A DNA stretch of 64,000 nt, taken from contig CAJKUC010000002.1 of NCBI GenBank assembly GCA_905203015.1, positions 62,001 through 126,000 of the forward strand, read 5' to 3'. How positions within the stretch are numbered: position 1 is the first letter of the stretch; each line of letters starts with the position of its first letter. The notes under the pieces are model-generated. The model did no database searches and was not told the origin of the DNA. It saw only the letters and a program-made list of their open reading frames with translations. Source of the stretch: an uncultured Christensenella sp. Lineage in GTDB: Bacteria > Bacillota > Clostridia > Christensenellales > Borkfalkiaceae. A program made the position numbers and the translations under genes. This document shows, in pieces, positions 23,979-33,287 of this stretch.

Positions 23979-26900
23979 TCAACTGTCGATCGTGGAAACG
24001 CAGAGCGTGGTTTCTTCCAGCACGTCCAGCAACACTTTCACCGTATCGAGCGCGGTGAACGTGGTGATATTGTTTTCCGTGGCGATCTTTCTGATTTTGA
24101 ATCCGTCGGTATTCGCGCCGTTCTGCGCCACGTCGCTGGTGTTCACCACGTACGCGATATGCCCCTGACGGAGGGCGTTCGGAATATCGTCCGATCCGTC
24201 GCTGATTTTTTTCAGTTTTCTCGTACGGATTCCGTTCGCTTTCAGATATTCCGCCGTGCCGCCCGTCGCTTCGATGTTGAAGCCGAGATTGTAAAATCTC
24301 CTTACGAGAGGCAACGCCTCTTCTTTATCTTTGTCGCATACGGTGACAAACACCGTGCCGTAATTCTGCAACTTCATACCCGAAGCCTGCAAGGCTTTGT
24401 ACAACGCGCGGTTAAGTTTATCGTCGTAGCCGATCGCCTCGCCCGTGGATTTCATTTCCGGGGAAAGATAGGCGTCGAGACCTCTGATTTTGCTAAACGA
24501 GAACACGGGCACTTTCACGTAATTTCTCTTCTTTTCTTCGGGATAGATGGAAAAGATCCCCTGTTCTTTCAGTGATTTTCCGAGAATCACTTCCGTGGCG
24601 ATATCCGCAAGCGAATATCCCGTCGCTTTGGAAAGAAAAGGCACCGTTCTCGAAGATCTCGGATTCACTTCGATGATATACACGCGCTCGCTCTTATCCA
24701 CGATAAACTGAATATTATAAAGCCCGATAATTCCGATCGCCAGCCCTAATTTTCTGGCGTACTGTAATATTATGCCCTTTACTTTATCGGATATACTGAA
24801 CGGCGGATAAACGCTGATACTGTCGCCGCTGTGCACGCCCGTACGCTCCACGAGTTCCATGATCCCGGGCACGAATACGTCCGTTCCGTCGCAGATCGCG
24901 TCCACTTCCACTTCTTTGCCCACAATGTATTTATCCACGAGCACGGGCTTTTCTTCGCCGATTTCCACGGCGTTTTTCAGATATTTCCGCAAATCTTCTT
25001 CGTTCGCCACGATCTGCATCGCTCTGCCGCCCAGAACGAACGACGGACGCACGAGCACGGGATAGCCGATTTCCGCCGCCGCTTTCACGCCGTCTTCGAT
25101 ATTCGTAACGGCTTTGCCTTCGGGCTTGGGAATTTTCAGTTCGTCCAGCAATTTTTCAAACAGATCGCGATCTTCCGCGTTATCGATCGCTTTGCAATCC
25201 GTGCCGATAATTTTCACGCCGCGTTTTTCCAGCGATTCCGCAAGATTGATCGCCGTCTGCCCGCCGAGCGAAGCGATCACGCCGTACGGCTTTTCAAGAT
25301 CCGCTACGTTCATCACGTCTTCCGTGGTAAGCGGCTCGAAATACAGTTTGTCCGACGTGGTGTAATCGGTGGACACCGTTTCGGGATTGTTGTTTATAAT
25401 GATTGCCTTATATCCGGATTTTTTAATCGTCTGCACGGCGTGCACCGTGGAATAATCGAATTCCACGCCCTGCCCGATACGGATCGGCCCCGCGCCGAGC
25501 ACGATAATGCTCTTCGTTTTTTCATCGCGCGAAGATTCGTTTTCTTCGGCATTGTAAGTGGAATAATAATACGGAATATATGCGTCGAATTCGGAGGCGC
25601 AGGAATCGATCGCTTTGTATTTCGGCGTGATCCCGTGCGATTTTCTGTACTCTGTCACTTCATTTTCCGTCGTTTTCCAAAGCCGTGCCACCGCTTTATC
25701 CGAAAAGCCGTAACGCTTGCATTCTTTCAGCGTTTCTTCGTCGAAAGCGTGTTCCGCCGCAGATTTTTCCACTTGGGTGATATGCCGGATTTTCGTAAGG
25801 AAGAATTTATCGATCTTCGTATTTTTCGCAATCTCCTCCTCGTTCGCGCCGCGACGGAAAAGTTCCGCGATCATGAAAATCCGATCGTCGGTGGCGTCCT
25901 GCACGTAAGCGAACAGTTCATCCGTCGTCATGGCTTCCGCTTTCTTTAAAAACAGGTGATTCGCGCCGATTTCAAGGGAACGCACCGCTTTCAGCAGGCT
26001 TTCCTCGAAATTTCTGCCCACGCTCATCACTTCGCCCGTGGCTTTCATCTGCGTGGAAAGTTTGTTGCTTGCTCCAGCGAATTTATCGAACGGAAAACGC
26101 GGCATTTTCGTCACCACGTAATCGAGCGCGGGCTCGAAACTTGCGGGAGTGTTCGCCAATCTGATTTCGTCCAGCGTAAGCCCCACTGCGATTTTCGCCG
26201 AAACGCGGGCAATCGGAAAGCCGCTCGCTTTGCTCGCCAGAGCGGACGAGCGCGAAACGCGGGGATTTACTTCGATCACATAATAATTGAACGAATCGGG
26301 ATCGAGTGCAAACTGCACGTTGCAGCCGCCTTCGATTTTCAGGGCGCGAATAATTTTCAGTGCGGCATTACGAAGCATCTGATATTCCTTGTTCGCCAGC
26401 GTCTGACTGGGGCACACCACGATCGAATCGCCCGTGTGCACGCCCACGGGATCAAGGTTTTCCATATTGCACACCACGATCGCCGTATCGTTTTTATCGC
26501 GCATCACTTCATATTCGATTTCTTTATACCCCTTCACGCTCTTTTCGATCAGCACTTCGTGCACCGGGGAAAGTTCCAGAGCGTTTTCCATCATGTCTTT
26601 GAATTCCGCCTCGTCGTCGGCAAATCCGCCGCCCGTACCGCCGAGCGTAAACGCGGGGCGAAGCACTACGGGATAGCCGATTTTTTTCGCCGCTTCCACG
26701 CCTTCTTCCACGCTGTGCGCGATTTCGGAAGGGCAGACGGGCTCGCCGATCTCTTCGCACAGTTTTTTGAACAGATCGCGATCTTCCGCGCGTTCGATGC
26801 TCTCGCTTTTCGTGCCCAGAAGTTCCACGCGACATTCTTTCAGCACGCCTTTCTTTTCCAACTGCATGGCAAGATTCAGCCCCGTCTGCCCGCCGATCCC

Positions 26901-27164
26901 GGGCACGATCGCGTCGGGGCGTTCGTAACGGATGATTTTCGCCGTATATTCCAGCGTAAGCGGCTCCATATACACTTTATCCGCCACCGACGTATCCGTC
27001 ATGATCGTGGCGGGATTGGAATTGCAGAGCACCACTTCATACCCTTCTTCTTTCAGCGCGAGGCACGCCTGCGTACCGGCATAATCGAATTCCGCCGCCT
27101 GACCGATCACGATCGGGCCGCTTCCTATCACCATTATTTTTTTCAGATCTTTTCTTTTCGGCAT
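23979..27164 (-). CDS. carB: Carbamoyl-phosphate synthase large chain
   Basis: Makes carbamoyl phosphate from bicarbonate, ammonia from CarA and two ATP. ATG 27164 gives 1061 residues starting MPKRKDLKKIMVIGSGPIVI, aligned with the usual CarB start; a GTG 15 bases upstream is the alternative. Two ATP-grasp halves are clear, at about 1-400 (RPAFTLGGTGGG, VIEVNPRVSRSSALASKA) and 550-930 (RPSFVLGGRAMQIV, IIEVNPRSSRTVPFLSKATG). Between them is the oligomerisation region, and at the end the MGS-like regulatory domain (LGFNIEATGGTAEYLKANGI). It lies 18 bp after carA. Confidence 0.97.
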   Translation of the reverse strand: MPKRKDLKKIMVIGSGPIVIGQAAEFDYAGTQACLALKEEGYEVVLCNSNPATIMTDTSVADKVYMEPLTLEYTAKIIRYERPDAIVPGIGGQTGLNLAMQLEKKGVLKECRVELLGTKSESIERAEDRDLFKKLCEEIGEPVCPSEIAHSVEEGVEAAKKIGYPVVLRPAFTLGGTGGGFADDEAEFKDMMENALELSPVHEVLIEKSVKGYKEIEYEVMRDKNDTAIVVCNMENLDPVGVHTGDSIVVCPSQTLANKEYQMLRNAALKIIRALKIEGGCNVQFALDPDSFNYYVIEVNPRVSRSSALASKASGFPIARVSAKIAVGLTLDEIRLANTPASFEPALDYVVTKMPRFPFDKFAGASNKLSTQMKATGEVMSVGRNFEESLLKAVRSLEIGANHLFLKKAEAMTTDELFAYVQDATDDRIFMIAELFRRGANEEEIAKNTKIDKFFLTKIRHITQVEKSAAEHAFDEETLKECKRYGFSDKAVARLWKTTENEVTEYRKSHGITPKYKAIDSCASEFDAYIPYYYSTYNAEENESSRDEKTKSIIVLGAGPIRIGQGVEFDYSTVHAVQTIKKSGYKAIIINNNPETVSTDYTTSDKLYFEPLTTEDVMNVADLEKPYGVIASLGGQTAINLAESLEKRGVKIIGTDCKAIDNAEDRDLFEKLLDELKIPKPEGKAVTNIEDGVKAAAEIGYPVLVRPSFVLGGRAMQIVANEEDLRKYLKNAVEIGEEKPVLVDKYIVGKEVEVDAICDGTDVFVPGIMELVERTGVHSGDSISVYPPFSISDKVKGIILQYARKLGLAIGIIGLYNIQFIVDKSERVYIIEVNPRSSRTVPFLSKATGYSLADIATEVILGKSLKEQGIFSIYPEEKKRNYVKVPVFSFSKIRGLDAYLSPEMKSTGEAIGYDDKLNRALYKALQASGMKLQNYGTVFVTVCDKDKEEALPLVRRFYNLGFNIEATGGTAEYLKANGIRTRKLKKISDGSDDIPNALRQGHIAYVVNTSDVAQNGANTDGFKIRKIATENNITTFTALDTVKVLLDVLEETTLCVSTIDS

Positions 27165-27182
27165 AATCTTTTCACCCACCGT

Positions 27183-28277
27183 TTACTTTTTCGATTGTCT
27201 TTGCATATGTTCGATAAATTCGTCGAATAAATAGCCGCTGTCTTCAGGCCCCGGCGCGCTTTCGGGATGATACTGCACCGAAAACACGTTGTCCTTTTCG
27301 CAACGCAGCCCTTCCACCGTATGATCGAGCAGATTGATGTGCGTAATTTCGAGATCCGTGCCTTGTACGGAATCGGCGTCTACGGCGTAACTGTGATTCT
27401 GCGACGTGATTTCCACCTTTCCCGTAAGAAGGTTTTTCACGGGATGATTGCCGCCGCGATGCCCGAATTTCAGTTTGTACGTCTTTGCGCCGTAGGCAAG
27501 CGCGATAATCTGATGACCGAGGCAGATCCCGAAAATCGGCAACTTTCCTCTCATTTTTTTCACCAGCGCGATCACGGGCGTAGCGTCCTGCGGATCGCCG
27601 GGACCGTTGGAAAGGAACAGTCCGTCAGGCGCGAATTTTTCGATTTCTTCCGCCGTAACGTCATACGGGAACACGGTAACGTCGGCTCCTCGCGCGTTCA
27701 GCGAACGAACGATATTCAGTTTGATTCCGCAATCGATCGCCGCCACTTTGTATTTCGCGTTTTCTACGGGCGCGCGCCATGCTTCTTTTGCGGAAACAAG
27801 GCGCACCGCGTCGTGCCGCACTCCCGCTTCCCCGATTTTTTTCAATCCCTCTTCCACGCTTACGTCCGCGCCGGTAATGATCCCCATACGCGATCCGTAA
27901 TCGCGGATGCTGCGCGCGAGTTTCCGCGTATCGATCCCTTCGATCGCAGGGATACCGTAACGCGCCAACTTTTCGGAAAGCGTTTCTTTGCTTCTGAAAT
28001 TCGAGGGTTCGTCGTTGTATTCCGCCACGATCAGTCCGCCGATCGTAGGCGTTTTCGTTTCGTCGTCCTCATTGTTAATCCCGTAATTGCCGATCAGGGG
28101 ATACGTTGCCACAACGCCCTGAAACGTGTACGACGGATCGGATACAATTTCCTGATACCCTACCATCGACGTATTGAATACGATTTCCAGTACGCGTTCT
28201 TCGTTCGCGCCGAAACCGTAGCCCATATATTCGCTGCCGTCTTCAAGAATCAGTTTTCTGTTGAATTTTCTTGCCAT
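27183..28277 (-). CDS. carA: Carbamoyl-phosphate synthase small chain
   Basis: Glutamine amidotransferase subunit that delivers ammonia to CarB. ATG 28277 is preferred, with GGAGG ten bases upstream, giving 364 residues; the frame extends further but without a site. The N-terminal swivelling domain has LILEDGSEYMGYGFG and FNTSMVGYQEIVSDPSY. The amidotransferase domain has the FGICLGHQIIALAYGA nucleophile elbow and a C-terminal His/Glu pair in SVQYHPESAPGP. It overlaps the end of pyrC by 28 bp. Confidence 0.96.
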   Translation of the reverse strand: MARKFNRKLILEDGSEYMGYGFGANEERVLEIVFNTSMVGYQEIVSDPSYTFQGVVATYPLIGNYGINNEDDETKTPTIGGLIVAEYNDEPSNFRSKETLSEKLARYGIPAIEGIDTRKLARSIRDYGSRMGIITGADVSVEEGLKKIGEAGVRHDAVRLVSAKEAWRAPVENAKYKVAAIDCGIKLNIVRSLNARGADVTVFPYDVTAEEIEKFAPDGLFLSNGPGDPQDATPVIALVKKMRGKLPIFGICLGHQIIALAYGAKTYKLKFGHRGGNHPVKNLLTGKVEITSQNHSYAVDADSVQGTDLEITHINLLDHTVEGLRCEKDNVFSVQYHPESAPGPEDSGYLFDEFIEHMQRQSKK

Positions 28278-29467
28278 ACCGTTTTTCCTCCGCACACCGT
28301 CAACAGGCATCTTCCGTATACATCCGCGCCGTCGAAAGGAGTGCTCTTTCCTTTGGATAAAAATTTTTCCGACTTTATTTTATATTTTTCGCTTATTTCA
28401 AACACCGCGTAATCGTCCTTTTTCAAAGGCAGAGAAAATCTTTCGCGGGGATTTACGCACAAAAGCCTTGCAAGATGTTCCGCCGTAATCTCGCCCGTTT
28501 TCACGAAGCGCGTATACAAAAGCGGAAATGCCGTTTCCAGGCCCACGATTCCGAACGGACTTCCCGCCAGTCCGCGGGATTTTTCTTCCGCGGAATGGGG
28601 CGCGTGATCCGTGGCGATCATATCGATCGTGCCGTCTTTTATCCCCTCGATCAGCGCGGCGCGATCCTCCTCGTTTCCGAGCGGCGGATTCATTTTGAAA
28701 CGCCCTTCTTCTTTCAGATCGTTTTCCGTAAGCAGCAGATAATGCGGCGCGGTTTCGCACGTTACGTCGGCACCGCGGCGTTTCGCCTCGCGGATCGCCT
28801 CCACGCTTTCTTTCGTAGAAACGTGGCACACGTGATATTTCACACCCGTTTGTTCCGCCAGCCGCACGTCCCTTCGCACCTGCATGTATTCGCTGGCGGG
28901 ATCGATGCCTTTGTGCCCGTGCGCTTTCGCATATTCTCCCGCGCGGATATATCCGCCGTGCAGCAGCGTTTCGTCTTCGCAGTGCGCCGCCAGCACCTTC
29001 CCGCACTCTTTGATCCTTTTCATCGCCTCGCGCATCGTCTTTTCGGATTGCACCCCTTTACCGTCGTCGGAAAAGCCGCACACAAGCGGCGCAAGGGCTT
29101 TTATATCGGATAATTTTTCTCCTTTTTCGCACACGGTCACCGCTCCGTACGGATAGACGTTTATCACAGCGTTTTTTTCGATCGCGCGAAGTTCTTCTTC
29201 TAAATGAAGCACACTGTCGGGTACGGGATTGAGATTCGGCATGGCACATACCGCCGTATAGCCACCGTGCGCCGCCGCTTTCGTGCCCGTTCCGATGCTT
29301 TCTTTATAAAAAAATCCCGGCTCTCTGAGATGAACGTGCACGTCGCAAAGCCCGGGAAAAAGAATAAGATTATCGGAAATAACGGGAATAAAAGAATCTT
29401 CGCTGCGGTAACGAGCGATTAAAGCGTCTATTCTTTCCTGTAATCCGAAATTTTTTGAATTTGCCAT
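28250..29467 (-). CDS. pyrC: Dihydroorotase
   Basis: Cyclises carbamoyl aspartate to dihydroorotate; a zinc amidohydrolase. ATG 29467 gives 405 residues. Metal ligands are visible in GLCDVHVHLREPGF, AHCEDE, VCHVSTKESVEAI and MIATDHAPHS, the class I (Bacillus-like) pattern. The ATG directly follows the eight-T run of an intrinsic terminator, so the terminator's own AAGG is the only ribosome-site candidate. Thus translation as well as transcription depends on the leader fold. It is the first gene of the UMP operon. Confidence 0.95.
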   Translation of the reverse strand: MANSKNFGLQERIDALIARYRSEDSFIPVISDNLILFPGLCDVHVHLREPGFFYKESIGTGTKAAAHGGYTAVCAMPNLNPVPDSVLHLEEELRAIEKNAVINVYPYGAVTVCEKGEKLSDIKALAPLVCGFSDDGKGVQSEKTMREAMKRIKECGKVLAAHCEDETLLHGGYIRAGEYAKAHGHKGIDPASEYMQVRRDVRLAEQTGVKYHVCHVSTKESVEAIREAKRRGADVTCETAPHYLLLTENDLKEEGRFKMNPPLGNEEDRAALIEGIKDGTIDMIATDHAPHSAEEKSRGLAGSPFGIVGLETAFPLLYTRFVKTGEITAEHLARLLCVNPRERFSLPLKKDDYAVFEISEKYKIKSEKFLSKGKSTPFDGADVYGRCLLTVCGGKTVWQENSTEN

Positions 29468-29583
29468 AAAAAAAACCTTGTCGCCGCCGACAAGATCGTA
29501 CCCGAAACATATCCCGCCGCCAAAAGCACGGAACGCATATCGATTCAGTTCAAATCTTAGCGGCATCTCTGTACCGATTTAAA
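29468..29583 (-). promoter_or_regulatory. PyrR-type transcription attenuator of the pyr operon
   Basis: On the minus strand the leader contains TTTAAATC (29576-29583), then GGTA, hexaloop CAGAGA (29566-29571), TGCC, bulge GCTAA and GATTTGAA (29549-29556). These form a two-part stem capped by a CNGNGA loop, the PyrR-binding signature. A terminator follows: CTTGTCG/CGACAAG with a 4-base loop (29477-29494) and eight T (29468-29475). GCCGC plus AAGAT just after the loop can instead pair with ATCTT and GCGGC at the terminator's 5' side, giving the antiterminator. UMP-bound PyrR would favour termination. No pyrR is in the window. Confidence 0.85.
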
Positions 29584-29595
29584 AATTCTATATGT

Positions 29596-29624
29596 ATTAT
29601 ACACGCTTTATTTTCGTTTGTCAA
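29596..29624 (-). promoter_or_regulatory. Promoter of the pyr operon
   Basis: On the minus strand TTGACA (29619-29624) and TATAAT (29596-29601) with a 17-base spacer, both consensus. The start near 29589 places the PyrR loop at the 5' end of the leader. Confidence 0.9.
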
Positions 29625-29756
29625 GCGAATCGGCAGTCGTTTTTTTCTTTTATTTTTTCGTTATTTTCTTCCGCACCGTTTGAAATCGTCGTACAAAAAT
29701 TCGCTGCGAATCGTCCTTTTCAACATAGGCAGAAAAAAACAGACAGACGAAAACGA

Positions 29757-29785
29757 TTGACAGTTATCGGCAAAACGGCTATAAT
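29757..29785 (+). promoter_or_regulatory. Promoter of the mscS-like gene
   Basis: TTGACA (29757-29762) and TATAAT (29780-29785) with a 17-base spacer, both consensus, 84 bases before the ATG at 29869. Confidence 0.88.
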
Positions 29786-29868
29786 AAACTGCGATCGGAA
29801 AAACAAGCCCGCCGCAATTGCAAACGGCAAACCGAACAATTAAAAATAATTTTACGGGAGTAAAAAAC

Positions 29869-30693
29869 ATGGATTGGCAGCAAATATGGGAAACGATTCA
29901 GGGTTGGCTTACGACGACGGGAATAAGAATTCTCGTCGCGATACTCGTTCTGATCATCGCATTCCCCCTCATCAACGCAATCAGCAAAAAGATAGAAAAA
30001 CACGGTAAAAAACTGGAAGAAACAAAACACGTAGATAAAACCGTTTACAGAACGTTGAGTTACGTGGCGAAAATCGCCTTAAAAATCCTGGTGGTGTTGT
30101 CTTTGGTGGCATACCTCGGCATCGACACCAGCGCGATCACCGCTTTGGTGGCTTCGCTCGGCGTAGGCGTAGGTTTGGCCGTGAACGGCACTCTTTCCAA
30201 TTTCGCGGGCGGCATGATGTTGCTCTTCACCCGTCCTTTCAAAGACGGCGATTACATTGCGGCTAACGGCTATGAAGGCACGGTGGAAGATATTTTCATC
30301 TGCAATACGAAAATCCGCACGAACGACAATAAAATCGTTTATCTGCCGAACGGCAAACTTTCCACAAGCGAAATCGTGAACTATACGGAAAAAGATACCC
30401 GCCGCGTTGATCTCACCTATTCGATCTCTTATGCCGACGATTTTGAGAAAGCGGCGCAAATCGTAAAAGAAACAGCCGCCGCGAATCCGAAAATTTTGCA
30501 GGATCCCGCGCCAAAGGCAAGAGTCACCGCTCATTCCGCAAGCAGTATCGATCTCTTCTGCCCCGTATGGTGCAAAACGGAAGATTACTGGGACGTTTTA
30601 TTCGACATGAACGAGCAGGTGAAAAAAGCGTTCGATCTGAACGGCATTTCCATTCCGTTCAACCAGTTGGACGTGCACATGAAAAACGATTAA
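29869..30693 (+). CDS. mscS: Small-conductance mechanosensitive channel (MscS family)
   Basis: Opens under membrane tension to release solutes on osmotic downshock. ATG 29869 follows GGGAG and gives 274 residues, the short MscS type. One helix at about 17-37, a second at about 64-83, and the pore-lining TM3 at about 90-115 rich in Gly/Ala (LVASLGVGVGLAVNGTLSNF). The beta domain signature is YLPNGKLSTSEIVNYT, and the remainder is the alpha/beta vestibule. It has its own promoter and terminator, so it is a single-gene unit between two divergent minus-strand operons. Confidence 0.93.
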   Translation: MDWQQIWETIQGWLTTTGIRILVAILVLIIAFPLINAISKKIEKHGKKLEETKHVDKTVYRTLSYVAKIALKILVVLSLVAYLGIDTSAITALVASLGVGVGLAVNGTLSNFAGGMMLLFTRPFKDGDYIAANGYEGTVEDIFICNTKIRTNDNKIVYLPNGKLSTSEIVNYTEKDTRRVDLTYSISYADDFEKAAQIVKETAAANPKILQDPAPKARVTAHSASSIDLFCPVWCKTEDYWDVLFDMNEQVKKAFDLNGISIPFNQLDVHMKND

Positions 30694-30754
30694 ACCACGC
30701 GGATTTTTTCCTCATCGCGGTAAAACATCGCTTTGAATATCTTCGTTTTATCGG

Positions 30755-30787
30755 AAAGCCGATCGCAAAATGCGGTCGGCTTTTTTT
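30755..30787 (+). terminator. Intrinsic terminator of mscS
   Basis: AAAGCCGATCGC pairs with GCGGTCGGCTTT around AAAAT, followed by a run of T. A textbook terminator 62 bases after the stop. Confidence 0.92.
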
Positions 30788-30878
30788 CTTTTATATTTTT
30801 CTTTTCGTTTGCCTTTTTGATTTTTTTCGTCTGCGCCGCCGCTTCCGCGCGTTTTGTCGGCTAAAAAGCAAGCGCGGA

Positions 30879-31595
30879 TCAGCCGTTTCTGATTTTCTTC
30901 ACGTTTTTATTCATCAGTCGTCTGCCGATCAGGCGATACGCCGCTTTTTTAAATACGCCCATTCTCTGCCCGTGATCGCGCAAAAGCGTATCCGGATCGT
31001 CGTACGCGCCGAAATCGCGCACGATCCCCTCTTTCTGAATATACGTATCGCAGCAATTAAATTCGATCGGCGGATTGAGGTAATTTTTCGTCGCCACACC
31101 ATAACCGAAAAACGATCCGTCTTGTTCGGGCATAAATTTTTTCCGCAGCGCCGTAAGATATTGCTTATCGAGAATAAAGCCCTCCGTTTCATACCATCTG
31201 CCGCAGACATACGCTTCCACGAAACTGTGAAAAATTTCCTCCGGCGCAGATTTGTATACAAAGCCCGTCATCGCGCCCTTTTGCAGCCTTTTATCGATCA
31301 TAAACCCGTGCACGCGGCAAGGCACGGCAAGCGCGCGAAGCAACGCCATAAAAAGCGTTCCTTTGGTGTTGCATTGCCCGTAGCCGTCGGAAAGCACCCG
31401 CGAAGCCGCGATATTATCGTCGATATTATAGCCGAACAAAATCTCGTCCCGCACAAAATCATAAGCCGCTTTCGCACGTTCCGCCTCCCCGAGATTTTTC
31501 CATCCGCGAGACGCGATCAGGCGTTGTATCGCGGCGGACGAAAAATCGAGCATCCGCGTTTCTTTCAGAAGGTTTGAATAATCCTTTTTCTCCAC
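30879..31595 (-). CDS. Transglutaminase-like cysteine protease-fold protein
   Basis: The 238-residue protein has the transglutaminase-like core: DGYGQCNTKGTLFMALLRAL with the catalytic cysteine, IFHSFVEAYV with the histidine, and WYETEGFILD with the aspartate. No signal peptide is visible, so it is probably cytoplasmic. The substrate is unknown; such folds include peptidases, deamidases and peptide cross-linkers. It is the last gene of a three-gene operon, three bases after an aminothiazoline-carboxylate hydrolase-like gene. Confidence 0.82.
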   Translation of the reverse strand: MEKKDYSNLLKETRMLDFSSAAIQRLIASRGWKNLGEAERAKAAYDFVRDEILFGYNIDDNIAASRVLSDGYGQCNTKGTLFMALLRALAVPCRVHGFMIDKRLQKGAMTGFVYKSAPEEIFHSFVEAYVCGRWYETEGFILDKQYLTALRKKFMPEQDGSFFGYGVATKNYLNPPIEFNCCDTYIQKEGIVRDFGAYDDPDTLLRDHGQRMGVFKKAAYRLIGRRLMNKNVKKIRNG

Positions 31596-31598
31596 GTC

Positions 31599-32222
31599 TT
31601 ACCCCTTATGATCGTAATGACAATCGCAGAACTTTCCGCCGCCCGCAAGCGTGTATTCGCGCGTAAACGCCGTATTGTTCATCTCCGCCATATCGTAATC
31701 GAACGTACACATTGCGGCGATATATTCCCGCAGCCCGAGTTTCGTCATAAGATAACAGATCCCGCACGTGTAAAATGTTGCCGTATACTGATTGATAGTT
31801 TCGCCGTCTTCCACAGTAAACTTCCAGGAATAAGGATTTGTGAGCGATTCGCTTTGTTTTGCCTGCCTTTTCAGTTTTTCCCTGCCTTTTACCGTATACG
31901 GCTTGCTTTTCTTGCCGCATGCCATCTTCGTCAGTTTGTTTTCGCACATCGCATTACGATAATAGGCACGCACTTCTTCCGGCGTGTACTTCTTTACCGC
32001 CGACAGCAAAATCGAAGAAAGCAACGCGCAGTTTACGATATTGATTAAAAATCTGTCGCCTTTGTCAAATTCCGTTATACCAGACAGAATCTCTTTATAC
32101 TTTTTACGCGCCGCTTTCATCACTTTTTTCGGTTCGGCTTCGCGTAACGTTTTTGAAAGGTGTTTTTGGAACGTTCCTTTATAGCCTATCCACATAAAAC
32201 GCTGAATCACGCCGTATTTCAT
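31599..32222 (-). CDS. L-2-amino-thiazoline-4-carboxylate hydrolase-like protein
   Basis: The 207-residue protein ends FDYDMAEMNNTAFTREYTLA followed by a Cys/His-rich tail (KFCDCHYDHKG), the hallmark of the L-2-amino-thiazoline-4-carboxylic acid hydrolase family. The founding enzyme opens the thiazoline ring on the way to L-cysteine in Pseudomonas. Many clostridial relatives have no demonstrated substrate, so the name is a family label. It overlaps the next gene upstream by four bases (ATGA), which argues for co-expression with an alpha/beta hydrolase and a transglutaminase-like protein. Confidence 0.78.
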   Translation of the reverse strand: MKYGVIQRFMWIGYKGTFQKHLSKTLREAEPKKVMKAARKKYKEILSGITEFDKGDRFLINIVNCALLSSILLSAVKKYTPEEVRAYYRNAMCENKLTKMACGKKSKPYTVKGREKLKRQAKQSESLTNPYSWKFTVEDGETINQYTATFYTCGICYLMTKLGLREYIAAMCTFDYDMAEMNNTAFTREYTLAGGGKFCDCHYDHKG

Positions 32223-33148
32223 TTATTTTTCCACTCCTCTATGGCTTTCGTCATTCTGCGATCGATGTCGATTCTCGTTTGTTTACATTCTTTCGGGTAT
32301 TTCTTCGCCGCTTTAAAAGCGATTTTCACGAAGAGCCCCGCGCCTATCGGCAGCATCGTTTTCAATAAACTTTCGGGAAAAACGTAATGCGTGCCGTGCG
32401 CGTAAACGGCAATTTCCGCTTCACACGAATGAGATCTTTCCGAAAGCCTTTTTTCTATGCGGCGCACATATTTCGCGGCGTTCCACAAAGTGTCGTCTTC
32501 CGCCGCCACCAGAAGCAGTTTTCCGCAAATATTTTCCGTTTTGATCGTTTCTTCTTCGGTAATCGGGTGCGCAGCCTCGGAATCGCCGAAAATTTTCAGC
32601 GAATTAAGCATATCTCCCGATTTTTTGCTCTCCTCTTTCACGATATGCCAGTATTCGGGATGTTTATAGCAAAACGGCATATACGGCAGCGGTTTGCCGT
32701 GATAAGAAAACAGCGATTCGCCCTCGATCGGCCATTCGTCGCAACCGTCTTTCTTCCCCTGCTCGAATCCCTGCCAGATAAAATCGCTGGGCGTCATCGC
32801 TATCGTCAGCGTAATCTGCGAAAAATACGACGCCGCCGTCAACGCAAGCGTTCCCGTCGTGGATGCCCCCGCTATACCGATTTCCCGATTGCCGTGCGTC
32901 AAAAGCCACTCGATCGCTTTTTCTATCCTTTCCAGCGGATAATTGTGATGGCTGTAATTTTTCTTCGCGGGAGACATAGTAAGAACGTTCACGCCCTTTT
33001 TCAGCAACCACTTCACGGCAGAACGCGCCATATAATCTTCCGCATCGTCGCCGAGCATGGCGATGATCGCGCTGTCCGCCGCTTTCTTATTCTGCCAATA
33101 CGCGCCGTAAAATCCGTCTGTTTCCGCATCGAAATGAATATGTTTCAT
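32219..33148 (-). CDS. Alpha/beta hydrolase, acyl-CoA thioesterase C-terminal-like
   Basis: The 309-residue protein is an alpha/beta hydrolase with nucleophile elbow REIGIAGASTTGTLALTAAS near residue 95, then a KLLLVAAEDDTLWNAAKYVR segment with the acidic residue and YAHGTHYVFPESLL with the histidine. The arrangement recalls the bile-acid-CoA amino acid transferase/acyl-CoA thioesterase C-terminal domain. The position usually Gly in GxSxG is Thr, so activity may be altered. It is first in its operon, behind the promoter at 33178-33206. Confidence 0.75.
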   Translation of the reverse strand: MKHIHFDAETDGFYGAYWQNKKAADSAIIAMLGDDAEDYMARSAVKWLLKKGVNVLTMSPAKKNYSHHNYPLERIEKAIEWLLTHGNREIGIAGASTTGTLALTAASYFSQITLTIAMTPSDFIWQGFEQGKKDGCDEWPIEGESLFSYHGKPLPYMPFCYKHPEYWHIVKEESKKSGDMLNSLKIFGDSEAAHPITEEETIKTENICGKLLLVAAEDDTLWNAAKYVRRIEKRLSERSHSCEAEIAVYAHGTHYVFPESLLKTMLPIGAGLFVKIAFKAAKKYPKECKQTRIDIDRRMTKAIEEWKNK

Positions 33149-33177
33149 TATCCGCCTCTTCCCTTCGTTTTTTCTTA

Positions 33178-33206
33178 ATTATATCACAACAGAACAAAAA
33201 GCGCAA
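33178..33206 (-). promoter_or_regulatory. Promoter of the hydrolase operon
   Basis: On the minus strand TTGCGC (33201-33206) and TATAAT (33178-33183) with a 17-base spacer, 30 bases before the ATG at 33148. Confidence 0.7.
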
Positions 33207-33287
33207 TCGGTTAGACGTTGCTAACTATAATTTTTTCAACGATTTTATTGTGATTCACACCGGAAATGCTTTCGGAAATTTGTCGGC

